NCBI RefSeq assembly: GCF_964355755.1
Contig: NC_092672.1
Span: forward strand, 744,001-808,000
Direction: 5' to 3'
DNA length: 64,000 nt
Origin: Antedon mediterranea
Lineage: Eukaryota; Echinodermata; Crinoidea; Comatulida; Antedonidae
Shown piece by piece: positions 10,032 through 21,100 of the stretch (its first letter is position 1; each line of letters opens with the position of its first letter). The notes under the pieces were generated by a model that was given only the letters and a program-made list of their open reading frames with translations, made no database searches and had not been told where the DNA came from. The position numbers were made by a program, and so were the translations under genes.

Positions 10032-11071
10032 AGTGACACGACTAGATTTGTTTTTCGATAGATACTTTAATGACAGTTTAAAGTCTGGTATGCGTTCCAA
10101 CCGCGTTTCTGGTGTAAGGAGGGTCGTTAAAGCCAGCGGGAGCATGCCCAACAATTGGACCACATTTTTTAGATTTGATGACAACAAATCAGAGTTGTTT
10201 TCATTTATTGTAACTGAAGTAGTAGAGAACATTGGCACAAATCACGGAATGTTTGTAGGGTCTTTGGGAGACAGAGCTGTAACAAACCAGTAAATATACA
10301 ATCGCTGATGCCATGTAACATAGAAGAGGCAGATGAACGTATGTTTGTTCACGTTAAACTTGCCGCTGAAATTTTCCACGCATTGTCAAGACTGTACACA
10401 GTGTTGTCAGCTTTCCACAGAATACCTGGCATCCACGAGCTTCTGATTGAGTTTGGAGTGGGGAAGCACTTGAAGTACATCCCAATACACGAGATTGCTT
10501 CTTCTCTTGGATCACAAGCATCAGCCGCTTACTTGTTCTTTCATACCATTAGCGGTTGTGATAGAACTTCATCTGTTTAAGGAAAAGGTAAAGCTACATT
10601 TAACGAGAAAAAGATGCCATGTAGGACTCCAGTTTTTGAGAGGATGTCATTGTCTGTAGGGCATGTTAGTGAAACAGACACAGATTATCTAGAACAGTTT
10701 GTTGTAACTATGTCTACTGCAGAACATTTAATGATGCAATACGATATCTTTTTACAACAAGAGAAAGACTATTGAAAATATCCCCCAACATCTGCGGCAT
10801 TAAGAGAACATGTGAAATGGAAACCAGGAAGTGGTACGACTGTCTAGATGCATTCAGGGTTGAACAGGACCTAGCGAACTGGGGATAGAGGAAGGACGGC
10901 AACAAATTTAGTCCAGCTTGGAGTTCATATCTTGGAGAACTTTCAGATGTCACAAAGGTTTTAATTCGCTTTGGACACACCGACTGTGATCTTGGATGCT
11001 GTAAATGCAGAAAGAGTGATTTACGATGTACAGAGCTGTGTGGTTGCCAGGGAAAATGTGACCTACAATAA
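10032..11071 (+). pseudogene. Transposon-type EEAD/Cys-rich protein, right-arm copy (broken)
   Basis: The same protein as in the left arm, here reaching further at both ends. It starts near RLDLFFDRYFNDSLKSG, with GVRRVVKASGSMPNNWTTFF in the loop. The EEADERMFVHVKLAAE core follows after a frame change at about 10293, then ELLIEFGVGK, IPIHEIASSLG and SGCDRTSSV with a stop at 10578. Further on are PPTSAALREHVKWKPG and the C-terminal cysteine cluster ending at TAA (11069). Several frameshifts and stops show decay, and the TVDSDV block is deleted. Presence in both arms shows that the foldback arms were formed from an element carrying this gene. Confidence 0.6.
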
Positions 11072-11239
11072 GTGTCCGTGTTAAATGCATGTAATTATGA
11101 ACATAAACAAATAGTGTAAAGCCAGTACGGGTTGAGCTACATTCAAAATGGCCGCCATGCAATCAATGACGTTATACTAATATGTTTGTTGACCTCAATA
11201 CTATATTATACTTTGTACCTAAAATTATAACTGTAGGTA

Positions 11240-11905
11240 CCGTACTGAAACATTTTGAGTTCGCCATTTTGAAATTCAAAATGACCGCCATGCAATAAAA
11301 ATGTCAGTTAAATACCAATATGTTTGGTTACCTATTACCATATAATTGGCACCTAAAATCAGAACTCTGTGTACCTTTTTAGCAGAGATACCTGAAAAGT
11401 GAAAATTTAAAGTCCGCCATTTTGAAATCCAAAATGGCCGCCGTGCAATCAAAATGTTAGTTATACCAATATGTTTGGTGACCCCATTAACATATAATTT
11501 GCACCTAAAATCAGAACTCTAGGTGCCTTTTTAGCAGAGATATACCTGAAAAATGGAAATTTGAAATCCGCCATTTTGAAATCCAACATGGCCGCCATGG
11601 AATCAAAATGTTAGTTATACCAGTATGTTTGGTGACCCCATTACCATATAATTTGCACCTAAAATCAGAACTCTAGGTGCCTCTTTAGCAGAGAAATACC
11701 TAAAAAGTGAAAATTTGAAGTCCGCCATTTTGAAATCCAAAATGGCCGCCATGCAATTAAAATGTTAGTTATACCAATATGTTGGGTGACCCCATTACCA
11801 TATAATTTGCACCTAAATTCAGAACTCTAGGTGCCTATTTAGCAGAGATATACCTGAAAAGTGAACAATTTGGGTCCGCCATTTTGAAATCCAAAATGGC
11901 GGCTT
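11240..11905. repeat. 154-bp tandem subrepeats, right arm of foldback element
   Basis: Inverted counterparts of the left-arm subrepeats. Four to five copies are visible, with the CCATTTTGAAATCC anchor recurring about every 150-157 bases. They are more diverged from one another than the left-arm copies. Confidence 0.85.
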
Positions 11906-12262
11906 TCCCCTGACCAAATTTTGTGCAACCCTTCCATTTCATATTTTTGACACCCTAATGAATAACTGTGCAAAGTTTCAGAATGTTATCACAATTTGAA
12001 GGATTGGGTCACTTAACAGGCCTACTATTATGATACCTTTATATTATTGTGATTTTCAAACCAATCATGCGTGTCTTGAAAAAGATCTTTAAAAAACACT
12101 TAATGCTTTATAAAACAAAAGCAAGATTTGATACCACACAGTACTGCATATTTGTTTCATAGAAATAATTTAAATATAGTAAATTATGTATAATTTTGCT
12201 TACTATGGAATATTTCCACTACTATGATGAACAAGGAGATGAACAAGGAGATATACATGGAT

Positions 12263-12713
12263 GCAGTCGTGTGCACAAATTTGAGTTAGTGTTTATTGGC
12301 CGACCGACCGACTTACCCGACCGACATTGCTGAAATTGTCGAACAATTTTTAAAAACATTTATATTTGCCTCCAAGTATTAATATCCACTGTCAAAATAA
12401 CGAAATAATATGAATATGAATTAGTGTTTACCGACCGACCGAAATTGCTGAAAAATTTTTAAAAACATTTATATTTGCCTCCAAGTATTAATATCCACTG
12501 TCAAAATAACGAAAAAATGTGAATATGAGTTAGTGTTTACCAACCGACCAACAGAAATTGCTGAAAATGTTAAAAAATGTTGAAAAATGGTTAAAAACAT
12601 TTATATTTGCCTCCAAGTATTAATATCCAGTGTCAAAATAACGAAAAATATGAATATGAGTTAGTGTTTACCAACCGACATAGTGAGCTATAGAGTCGCG
12701 TTTGCACGCGACT
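12263..12713. mobile_element. Short inverted-repeat element, AGTCGCG family, internally expanded
   Basis: Ends GCAGTCGTGTGC (12263) and GCACGCGACT (12704-12713) form terminal inverted repeats. Inside are GACCGACC runs and three tandem copies of a unit of about 120 bases (anchor TTTGCCTCCAAGTATTAATA). Relatives without the internal expansion are at 15914-16008 and 38910-38973. Confidence 0.65.
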
Positions 12714-12866
12714 ATAAACGGATAGAAAGGAATAAATAAATTCCCAAATAATGGTTATAAACTATAAATGAATTGAAAAAAAAACTAAATTCTCTTTTGT
12801 TGTTTTTCCTCTCTAACCATTGAAAATATAATCATTGTCAAAGTGTTCTTTTATATACATTTTTAC

Positions 12867-13462
12867 CTTTGGTAAGAGATTCTACACACTTTATTCCAAG
12901 CTCTCTTAGATTGGTAATGAATTCTTTTTGTTCACATATTTTTTGTCTGTGCTCCAAATCCATAATCAAACTCCAAGAATCTTTATATTTTTTTCGAAGA
13001 GTATTGTACAGTCCATCAATTCTGTCGATATCCGCCTGTGTAAGTCCATTTCCGAAAGCTACAATCCATTGTCGATATTGGGTGAACTTTGTAATTTCTT
13101 GAACTTCGAGAAAAGATTGTCGGAGAATTTTGACGACACCAGATTGCTTTGTTATTTTTATTGTTTCGTAAAGTAACGAAGGATTTTCTGAACTTAAATA
13201 TCCAGAATTCATTAACTTATCAAGTAAATCTCTTGTGTCAGTGGCGTTGTCTATATCTGTGTCTGCAATTACATCTTTTAAAACAACTTTCAGCTGCCCG
13301 AGGAGATTACGTTCATCATACCATTCAGAAACCTTCACTAAATCGCGATTAAAATCTAAAGTAGAAAACAAGTAAAAAATAAACAAGTAAAACTAATTAA
13401 GAATGTAATAGGTCTACTTAACAGAAAACACTTTATTTATTACAGTAATTACCTGTTGCCAT
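12867..13462 (-). CDS. Start codon and DED exon of an NLR-like gene (exons 1-2)
   Basis: Exon 1 (coding 13453-13462) reads ATG GCA ACA G|GTAATT in a good start context; its 5' UTR begins after an AG at 13491. Exon 2 (12867-13355) starts after TTCTACTTTAG| and joins in phase 1 to give MATDFNRDLVKVSEWYDERN. Residues 4-85 form a death-effector domain: a charged first helix, then LKVVLKDVI, ATDTRDLLDKLMNSGYLS and NPSLLYETIKITKQSGVVKI. The rest is helical and charged. A strong donor (AAAG|GTAAAA) ends the exon. Without splicing the frame would close at 12838, giving a DED-only protein of about 170 residues. DED and death-fold domains at the N-terminus of NLRs recruit caspases or adaptors. Introns 2-4 are all phase 1. 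Confidence 0.75.
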
Positions 13463-13633
13463 TTTGTATATCAAATTTTTGGGTTTTCTTTCTGAAAAAA
13501 AGAATTCTATTAAAATATGAGGATTTTCTTTTTATCTAGTGAAACATCTTATATTCTTACAAATAAGCAAAAGCAGTGATAGTAGTGCATGGGCTATCAG
13601 CTACAAGTCTCCATCTTAAACGGAATTAGTAAT

Positions 13634-13664
<31 letters not shown>

Positions 13665-14754
13665 TTCTAATTTTACAAAACTTCTAACTAAACTAAATTT
13701 CTCAATTCCAAAAACAGAGACTCATTATTTATCAGTTTTAGTGGGGTTAGTTGAGATGGTTTTATAATACTCACATGTCTTTAAATCACGCATTTGATAA
13801 CTGTAATTGTAGGAAATTTGCTCAAGATGACTGTACGGAGACTAAAATGAGCACATGTATCCGGGTTTGAGATGAAGTTGTTTTATTCCAACAGTCTCAT
13901 TCAATTCTAAAATATAACATACATAACTGATCAAATAAACAGAACATTAATCATGTCATGGCTACATTTCGTTAATGTTAAACTTGTCTATTCTTATTGA
14001 AACTTACTACTTTGCCAGATACAGACACTCAGAATAGCCAATACAAGCTGGTTTGCAACAGTAATCACAATGACTCTCATAGCCTAAACGAACAACATAC
14101 AGTACTATTTATTATGACTCCATAAGTTACTCTAAAAGGTAAAATCACTCAAGCGTGACCAGTAAATTCAACAGTAATTCTTTACAACAGATTAACACAT
14201 ATAAAGTTAAGCAACAATTCTTGCAATCTTAATGATAATACATTTTGATGATTTTATGGAAAATACTGTAGTCTGTACCATGATAACACAATCTTAACTC
14301 AGTTTTAACTATGTATAATAACTCATCTGGTTTGTCCTCCTATTCAAACTCTCGTAAACTACAACTACAAGATGGCGGCGTCCATCATTACCACGTTGTT
14401 GAGACTAACCAAGCAATTATATTTAACACAATTACTAATAATTACGATAAACATCATTGAATAATTTCAGATTCATACATTGAGTGAATTAAACAAACTT
14501 ACGTCTTTAAACAATGACCAAACATTTATTTCTACTTGCTTTTAACTAATGTTTAGTAATTAACTGCAACACACTCACAGTAGCGTTTTTAACGCTCATC
14601 TGCCTCAAATCCGTTGGCGGCGCCAATTAAGATTAAACTAAATCACAGTAATCGTAGTGTCAATAATTTTAAAAATGCTAGAAACTGACTGTGTAGTGGT
14701 CTTTACTTTGGACTACTTAATTTATATTTAGTCAAAATACAACTTATTTATTTT
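13463..14754. other. Upstream region of the DED-NLR gene
   Basis: Probable promoter and first intron of the minus-strand NLR-like gene. Contains a TATT microsatellite (13627-13665). A patch at 14340-14620 is less AT-rich and holds GATGGCGGCG and GGCGGCGCC, which may mark the promoter. No coding exon recognised. Confidence 0.4.
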
Positions 14755-14845
14755 TTTATTTATTTTATTAAACCTGATTTAGTGAGGGTGACCCTAAACA
14801 GCAATATGCTGACAATCAAGGGGCCCTCATATAAACATTAAAAAA
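14755..14845 (-). mobile_element. LINE 3'-end fragment
   Basis: On the minus strand it reads GAGGGCCCCTTGATTGTCAG, then CTGTTTAGGGTCACCCTC and an A-rich tail containing AATAAAATAAATAAA. The same segment occurs at 34248-34320 on the plus strand. A shared 3' end followed by an A-rich tail is typical of a 5'-truncated non-LTR element. Confidence 0.6.
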
Positions 14846-15854
14846 ACATTAAAAAATATATATATATATATTTATGGAAAAAGAAAAACGGATGAACTAT
14901 GTTAAAAAAAATATTTATATATGTACTTAAATACAAAAATATAGCCTACAATACTATACAAAACGTTGAGTTATTCCGTTCCATTTTAAAAGATCAATCA
15001 GAAATTGTAGTCTGTACACATATTATTATAGATAAATTGAATGCCTAAATCACATTTTGATAATATACATACTGATCTGTGGTATACTTAGAAATTTATA
15101 TAGAAATTTGTATGACAAATATAGTTTTAAATGATTTTGCGACAGATTCATTTTAGAATAGAACACATGCTGAACCACTAGTACAATCAAGTAGGTCCGG
15201 CCACTACGTCATGTATTTTTGCATACCACTGCACTGTTGAAATAAAACTCACTTATTTTAATTCCTCAACGTAGAAATTGCAAAAATGTTTTGTTTTTGC
15301 CTTGAAAATTACTCTCATTAAAAACGATAGTTCCTCCATTGAAGAGTGAATGCTAACCACCAGACCTACTGTGTGCTGTGATCACAGTTTTGTACAACAA
15401 TGTACATTTACTCTTACCTGGACACCAAATTGGTAAATATTTAAAAATCCGGGATAGATGAAGCACTGGGTTGTACAACTAGCCACGCCCTATCATGGGG
15501 ATGCCCATAGTCCTATGTGAATTATTATCTAGTATGTAGTATCAATGATTCCGTAAAGGTACAAAATAAGGCGTTGCCACCGATATCCGCCGATAAGAGG
15601 TACGTGGAGATATTGCAAAGCCATAAAGTAGTACCGGTGATGTCTTTGTAAGTTAACAAAGAACGTATTCGAGCATTATTTATTGTTAGGTAGACATACT
15701 ACTTCCTGTTCCGGAATTAAATTGGTGCCGTTTGTTACTAAACTCTCCATTAGTGTGGTTAGAAGACCATACCACACCACACCCACCCAACAGACGCTCC
15801 GCCGCAGCCCAATATTTTAAATCATACTTCCATACTGCGAATTCTCGTGTGAGC
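14846..15854. other. AT-rich spacer
   Basis: A TA microsatellite at about 14858-14870, otherwise no recognised feature. The GC content rises after 15480 but without a coding pattern. Confidence 0.4.
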
Positions 15855-16263
15855 CAGGGGCGCAGCCAGTGGGAAGGAGGGGGGGGGGGGGGGGGGGGAG
15901 GCCAACAGCCATAAGTCGCGTGCTAAAACGCATAGTGATACCGGACCGACAGACAGACCGACCGACCGAAATAGTGAACTATAGAGTCGCGTCCACGCGA
16001 CTAAAAATGTTCTGTAATGAAAATGAGAGTTGTTTTTTGTTTTCTTTGTTGCAGTTTATTAGTGTTAACATTGTCATATTTATGTGTGAGTAAACCGATT
16101 CAAATTATCTAGATTGCCCTAGACCGCCAAAGCTTCCAGAACCCGAACCAGGGCCCTTAGCGGCCCCCTGGCCCCCAGCCCATGGTTGCTCGCTTCGCTC
16201 GAAAAATACTCACATATTTGTTGACCCCCCCCCCCCTTTATTTCTTTGCTGGCTGCGCCCCTG
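15855..16263. mobile_element. Inverted-repeat element with CAGGGGCGCAGCCAG ends
   Basis: Ends CAGGGGCGCAGCCAG (15855) and its exact inverse CTGGCTGCGCCCCTG (up to 16263) bound 409 bases, followed inward by a G-run on the left and a C-run on the right. CAGGGGCG termini resemble hAT-type elements. I find no clean 8-bp target duplication, so the class is uncertain. An AGTCGCG element is nested at 15914-16008. Confidence 0.6.
15914..16008. mobile_element. AGTCGCG-family short element, nested
   Basis: Begins AAGTCGCGTGCTAAAA and ends CACGCGACTAAAA, with GACCGACCGACC and AGTGAACTATAGAGTCGCG inside. Same family as 12263-12713, inserted in the CAGGGG element. Confidence 0.6.
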
Positions 16264-16989
16264 GTGACATTATGATTTCCTGTATTTTATTAATGGTGCT
16301 ATTTTTTCACTATTTAATTCAACCATGGCGGACTCATTTAAATATTATATAAACAATTTTTCCATGATTCAGCCGAACTGATCATAGGACCATAGAAAAT
16401 CAGACAATTGAAATAAAATAGGGCCTACAGTATGCTATATTGGTAACAATAAACAGATACATTAAATATTTTTTCTTTAAGAAATAGAAAACAATTAAAA
16501 TACTGTACTAATTAAAATGTTTAAAATAAGACGTCATAGAGAAACGTTTTTTCAAGAATTGAATGGTAGGATAACAGTAACATTGTTTGCTCTATAAAAT
16601 GAAAGCGCGCACGGACGTGTTTTTGAGAAAAGTAACGTCGCGTGCCTCTAAGTTTACGTCGGTCGAACCTTCGAATAATCAGAATCAGAAGGAAGGTCAT
16701 TTGACGTACTAACTGGTCATGTATGCATCGATATGAAAGAAGCTCTGAAAATTACAAACGACATGTTCAGAAACACTATGATCAGAAAAATGCAACATAC
16801 AACAGAGTTGTCAATCAATCTAGTCAAATTCATGGCTTTTAGTTTTTATCATTTCATTTTACACATTACATAGTTTCATTATAAATAATATATCATTTGG
16901 AAAAAAAAATAATATTCTAACATTTATTGCGCCAATTCCAAAAGATGATCAAAGGTGCATTGTGTCCTAAAATTTTCTAAATAAGTAAG
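16264..16989. other. Spacer with no recognised gene
   Basis: A CG-richer stretch at 16600-16680 stands out (GCGCGCACGGACGTG). No exon could be supported. Confidence 0.3.
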
Positions 16990-17300
16990 TTTTTAAATTA
17001 ATCTTAAATGAGTCAAAAGTGGGTGAACGTTTTACAAAAGGTGGGAGTTCGTTCCAAAGAGAGGATGCAACAAAAAAAAATGAGTATAGGCCTACACCGT
17101 AAGTCTGATAGCAGAGGAGTTAAGGCATTGTTGGTGATGGACGGGAACAAAATAAAAGCTTTAAATGTTAAAACAACAATTTTGAAGGTAATACATTCTT
17201 TAATGGGGAGCCACTGAAGGTTGATGGTGCGACAACGGCGTGGAGTAAGTGTACATACACGGTTAGCAGAATTTTGGAGTCGGAAGTGAAGAAGAGGGCA
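16990..17300 (-). mobile_element. LINE ORF2 C-terminal fragment
   Basis: The minus strand encodes RLQNSANRVC, then LQWLPIKECITFKIVVLTFK and ITNNALTPLLSDL. This is the well-known end of CR1/L2-type LINE polyproteins (RLQxxQNxAAR, LHWLPVxxRIxFKILLLTYKAL, PxYxxDLL). The segment between the blocks is degraded and the expected RAFSxAAPxLWN ending is corrupted, so this is an old truncated copy. Confidence 0.7.
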
Positions 17301-17443
17301 GTAAATAATGAATAAATACTGATTCTTTTTTTTTCTAACATTATACAGAATGACAGTTATGAATAAGGACAAAACCTTTTATGGAGATGTGAGTGCATTG
17401 CTATGTTCTTTCAAATTATCTTCAATTTACAAAAGTTAATACA

Positions 17444-17449
17444 TTTATT
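17444..17449 (-). promoter_or_regulatory. Polyadenylation signal for the EF-hand gene, candidate
   Basis: AATAAA on the minus strand, about 670 bases after the stop codon at 18116, just beyond the 69-bp array. Other hexamers lie nearby, so the choice is weak. Confidence 0.3.
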
Positions 17450-17574
17450 TACTTTATATATTTTTTTAAATAAAATAAAAATTGTTCATTATTTATCTTC
17501 AACATGATACTATATCTTTGACAGGAAAGAATAGGATTTAATTGGGTGTTATAAATGTTAACTGTGTCTCTAAC

Positions 17575-18180
17575 TTGCAACCTTCTAGTTGCCAGTCAAC
17601 GGTAGCTCATCATAATTTGTAGAGTAGCCATCTTTTCTGGCCAACTATCTTAAATTTGGCTTTATCTTGCAACCTTCTATTTTCCATTACAATGTTATAC
17701 TTGGTAAAAGAGCAGTCGTCTTAATTCTGGCTGTATTTTGCCAACTTCTATTTCTAGTCTTAATGTATCATCATTATTGGTAGAGCAGCCGTCTTAACTC
17801 TGGCTGTATCTTGCAACATTCTAGTTCCAAAATGTATTATCATAATTGGTAGAGCAGCCGTCTTAACTCTGGCTGTATCTTGCAACATTCTAGTTCCAAA
17901 ATGTATTATCATAATTGGTAGAGCAGCCGTCTTAACTCTGGCTGTATCTTGCAACCTTCTAGTTCCAAAATGTATCATCATAATTGGTAGAGCAGCCGTC
18001 TTAACTCTGGCTGTATCTTGCAACCTTCTAGTCCCAAAATGTATCATCATAATTGGTAGAGCAGCCGTATTAACTCTGGCTGTATCTTGCAACCTTCTAG
18101 TTCCAAAATGTATCATCATAATTGGTAGAGCAGCCGTCTTAACTCTGGCTGTATCTTGCAACCTTCTAGTTTCCAGTCCA
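17575..18180. repeat. 69-bp tandem array derived from a last coding exon
   Basis: About six close and two or three degraded copies of a 69-base unit (anchor GTAGAGCAG at 17780, 17849 and 17918, then onward). On the minus strand the unit contains the end of the neighbouring EF-hand gene, from GAAGGTTGCAAGATACAG to its stop. Because 69 is a multiple of three, another minus-strand frame stays open for 133 codons; it is an artefact of the array. The array would lie in the 3' UTR of that gene. Confidence 0.85.
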
Positions 18181-21100
18181 ATGCAGAGAAATCTGCGTCT
18201 TCTATTCTCTCCTTTTTATGGTTGAGTAATTCTGCTGCTTCTTCAGTTCTATAAGATAAACAATTGAAAGTTTAATTATTGGTTACTGACAGCTTACCTA
18301 AGATACAAAGAAAACAATAGGTGATCTGATGGATTTCCTAATAAAACAAAGTGATTTATTCATTCCAGTATAATTTCTGGGCACAATAGGTTGTACATAA
18401 TAACTATAACAATATTAAATTTGATGGTTATGATGATTGTTTGACTAGAATGGATGCTAACAAGCTAACAAGATGGTTATGATGATTGTTTGACTAGACT
18501 GGATGCTAACAAGCTAACAAGAAATTCCATTTCAATACAAAGGTTTGTGGAGATATTAAAAAAGTCTATGTACGTGAGTTGCTGGAACAGTAACCTCTCT
18601 GTCAAAGCTGATATTGCACAAAACATCTTTGATCGTAACTTCACACTTTGTTCTATCTTCAGTAAATCAAGCAGAGTCTCAACTTGTTCTGGTTCAATGG
18701 AGTCTACAAATATTTCATTCAAACCTTTCTCCATTTCCTGCAACCACAATTTTACAAAAAATGAAAACACTGATAATTTACATGAAATACATAAGTCATT
18801 TGAGAAATGGTCAAATCAGTCTACATTTGCTGCCAACAATGAAATAAACCACAATAAATGATTTCATTTCCCATTTAGACAGCTTAGACTGTGAAAAAAA
18901 GTTTGAACTATCCTTACTTTTATCATTTTTATAACTGAATTTACTGAATTCGTTTGGTGATTTCTCAAATATGATTTACCTTTAAACTGATTACTCCATC
19001 ATTATCCTTATCCACCTTTCTGAATGCTTTCTTATACATTGCCTGGCGACGTTTATTTATCCGGCAGTAACCAAGAAGATAATCCATTGGAGTCATGGAC
19101 TCCAGGACTCGTACATCCATTGGGATTTCAAACCGACTGGATTGACGAGAGAGAGCTAAGCGTCCACGTAACCAAGTTTGCATTTTGGGTTTCTGAAAAT
19201 AGTAAGAAACATTCCTTGTTTTATTCAGTTTGCCACCTTTTGGCTTTCATGCTTCACCTGCAACAAATCCCAGTAAATCTGTTTTTTATACAAGTAAATC
19301 ATTGAAATTTAAATATTTTAACACACTAATTTAACTAAATTATTACTATAGATGAGTTTAATAATAAAAATAAATAAATAAAAACATCAGTGGTTTGTGC
19401 CAATGTTAATTAGGGACTTACATACAGTAAGTGAGACTTATGTAAATTGGCTTCTGTTGTTAATGGATAATCACTTCTTTTTACCCAAAATATAAGACAC
19501 CAGTATAAAATGCAAAAGCTAGGATATTAAACATGCTTCCCTCAAGTGACTCATGATGATTCTTACCTTGACATCGATGTCAGAGATGTCAGTGATATCT
19601 GGAGAATCTGGTGATGGTTCTGCTCCTCTTCGTCGCAACCTCATCTCAATATCCAGAAGATCCTGCATAAATAATTAAGAATATTATAAGGTTTTGTAAA
19701 GTTTGGTTGACACAACGATTAGCTTATCCTTGAGTAAATTTCATGCACACCAAAAAGGCAAACTCACAGTTATGGTCATAAGGTAATGTATAAAAACATA
19801 GTGTAGAAGCGTATGTGTGAGGTTTTATGTTTTTATTAGTAATGCTCAGCCCTAAACATAGAACAATGCTTTTAATGTACCAGTATTAAATATATATGCA
19901 GTTTTGTCTTTCCACCAACTGATTAATTTAAAAAGCTAGTGTGGTATGATTATTTTTTACTACTGAAGTGAAATATAATGAAGAAAGCGACTAAGTAGTA
20001 AAAGCTGTAGTATTGTCTATAAGCAAATTGATAAGAGAGCAGTGAGTGAATGTTGCAATATTTTTGATCAGTTGATGACAAAGCATGGATGGATGCTGTA
20101 AAACTGTCTATTGGCAAAGTCAATACAAATTGGTGAGGGTAATGGCTGTGGGAAAAATGGAATTGCAAGCCTCTAAGCAAAGGTAAGGTTATAATGAAAC
20201 TCTTTTTGCAAAACTAAAAATATGTTGATCATGTAGCAAGCTGTAAAAAATTAAGTAAAGCAAGCAAACATAAAGAATTCAAGTACAGTATACATACTTT
20301 TAATGACTGTGGAAGAAAACAAAGAAAGAAGAGAAGAAAAAGAAAAAAAGAAACATTGTCAAATATTTATTTTTTTAAATTTCTAACAGATCTCACTTTA
20401 CAAGATAAAGAAATACTACGAATATAAAAAAATCGTAGATATTTACAAAGAACATTTAATTTGATAATATAGACACTAGCACTTAGATCTAAACACATCT
20501 ACTAATGTAGTTTTTTACCAGAAATAATTCACACTATAGCAAAGATTATGATCTTCATAACATTCTAAAAACATAGATGACTTTTAGAAAACTTGGATTG
20601 TCTGTCAGGATTTGAAAGGTTGACAGTTTGATGTCTTACCTGTGCATCCATTCCAAATATATCTACTTTATATTTTGGAGCTGGACCTAGTGGCCTTCGT
20701 TTTTTAGTATCATCTTCTTCAGAGTTGGTTTGATTCGCACTATAAAAAAAATATTTTAGTAGAATTTAAAACTACCTTTAGGAAAAACAAAGAAACATTC
20801 TTTTTTAGAAAATGGTAATAGTGTACATGCATCTTGATATCAAGGGAACTTAATTCTCTACATTTTAGCTTGCAAAACAATTTTGAAAGATGTTAAATAA
20901 ATAAACTATATCTGTAGACTGAAATTAGGTATAAAGGATTTCACTTATTGATGTTTTTTTCTTACCTTGATGTGTTTGTATTTGAGACAACATCATCTGG
21001 ATTTTGATTGTCATATGAATTTGCGGTTTCAATCTGAAAAAATAAAAAAAAACAAACAATTTGGAAATTTGTTTGTGACTTTCAGTACTGTAAATATGTT

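Larger units (their letters stand above)
8290..12026. mobile_element. Foldback-type element with long, internally repeated inverted arms
   Basis: Bases 8290-10024 and 10232-12026 are inverted copies of each other around a loop of about 210 bases. The outer ends match (AGTAGGCATGTTAAG against the reverse complement of CTTAACAGGCCTACT). Next inside is a shared stretch around AATCCTTCAAATTGTGATAA, then tandem subrepeats, then a region encoding a decayed protein. The flanks carry ATTAT on both sides (8285-8289 and 12027-12031), a plausible 5-bp target duplication. Long arms with tandem subrepeats are typical of Foldback/TU elements of Drosophila and sea urchins. It sits in an intron of the DED-NLR gene. 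Confidence 0.75.
4407..13462 (-). pseudogene. DED-NLR gene, whole locus, NACHT lost
   Basis: This entry gathers the pieces: exon 1 at 13453-13462 (ATG), DED exon 12867-13355, linkers 8141-8206 and 7376-7444, pre-NACHT 6795-7027, then the post-NACHT and LRR frames 5951-6835 and 4407-5714. Exons 1-5 join without a stop. The DED, pre-NACHT, helical and LRR order is that of a cytosolic NLR immune receptor. The loss of the ATPase, the frameshift at 6795-6835 and the LRR break at 5715-5950 argue for a pseudogene. A truncated DED adaptor made from exons 1-5 would still be possible. 7028-7375 and 7445-8140 look like plain introns. Confidence 0.6.

Noticed and set aside
12838-12866. Stop of the DED frame as the true protein end
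   Set aside because: A strong donor lies before it and the next exons fit in phase; kept only as an alternative.
15732-16093. Small plus-strand frames around the G-run
   Set aside because: They cross mobile-element ends and a homopolymer; no coding pattern.
17760-18161. 133-codon minus-strand frame with 23-residue repeats
   Set aside because: Product of the 69-bp array read in a frame other than the real exon.
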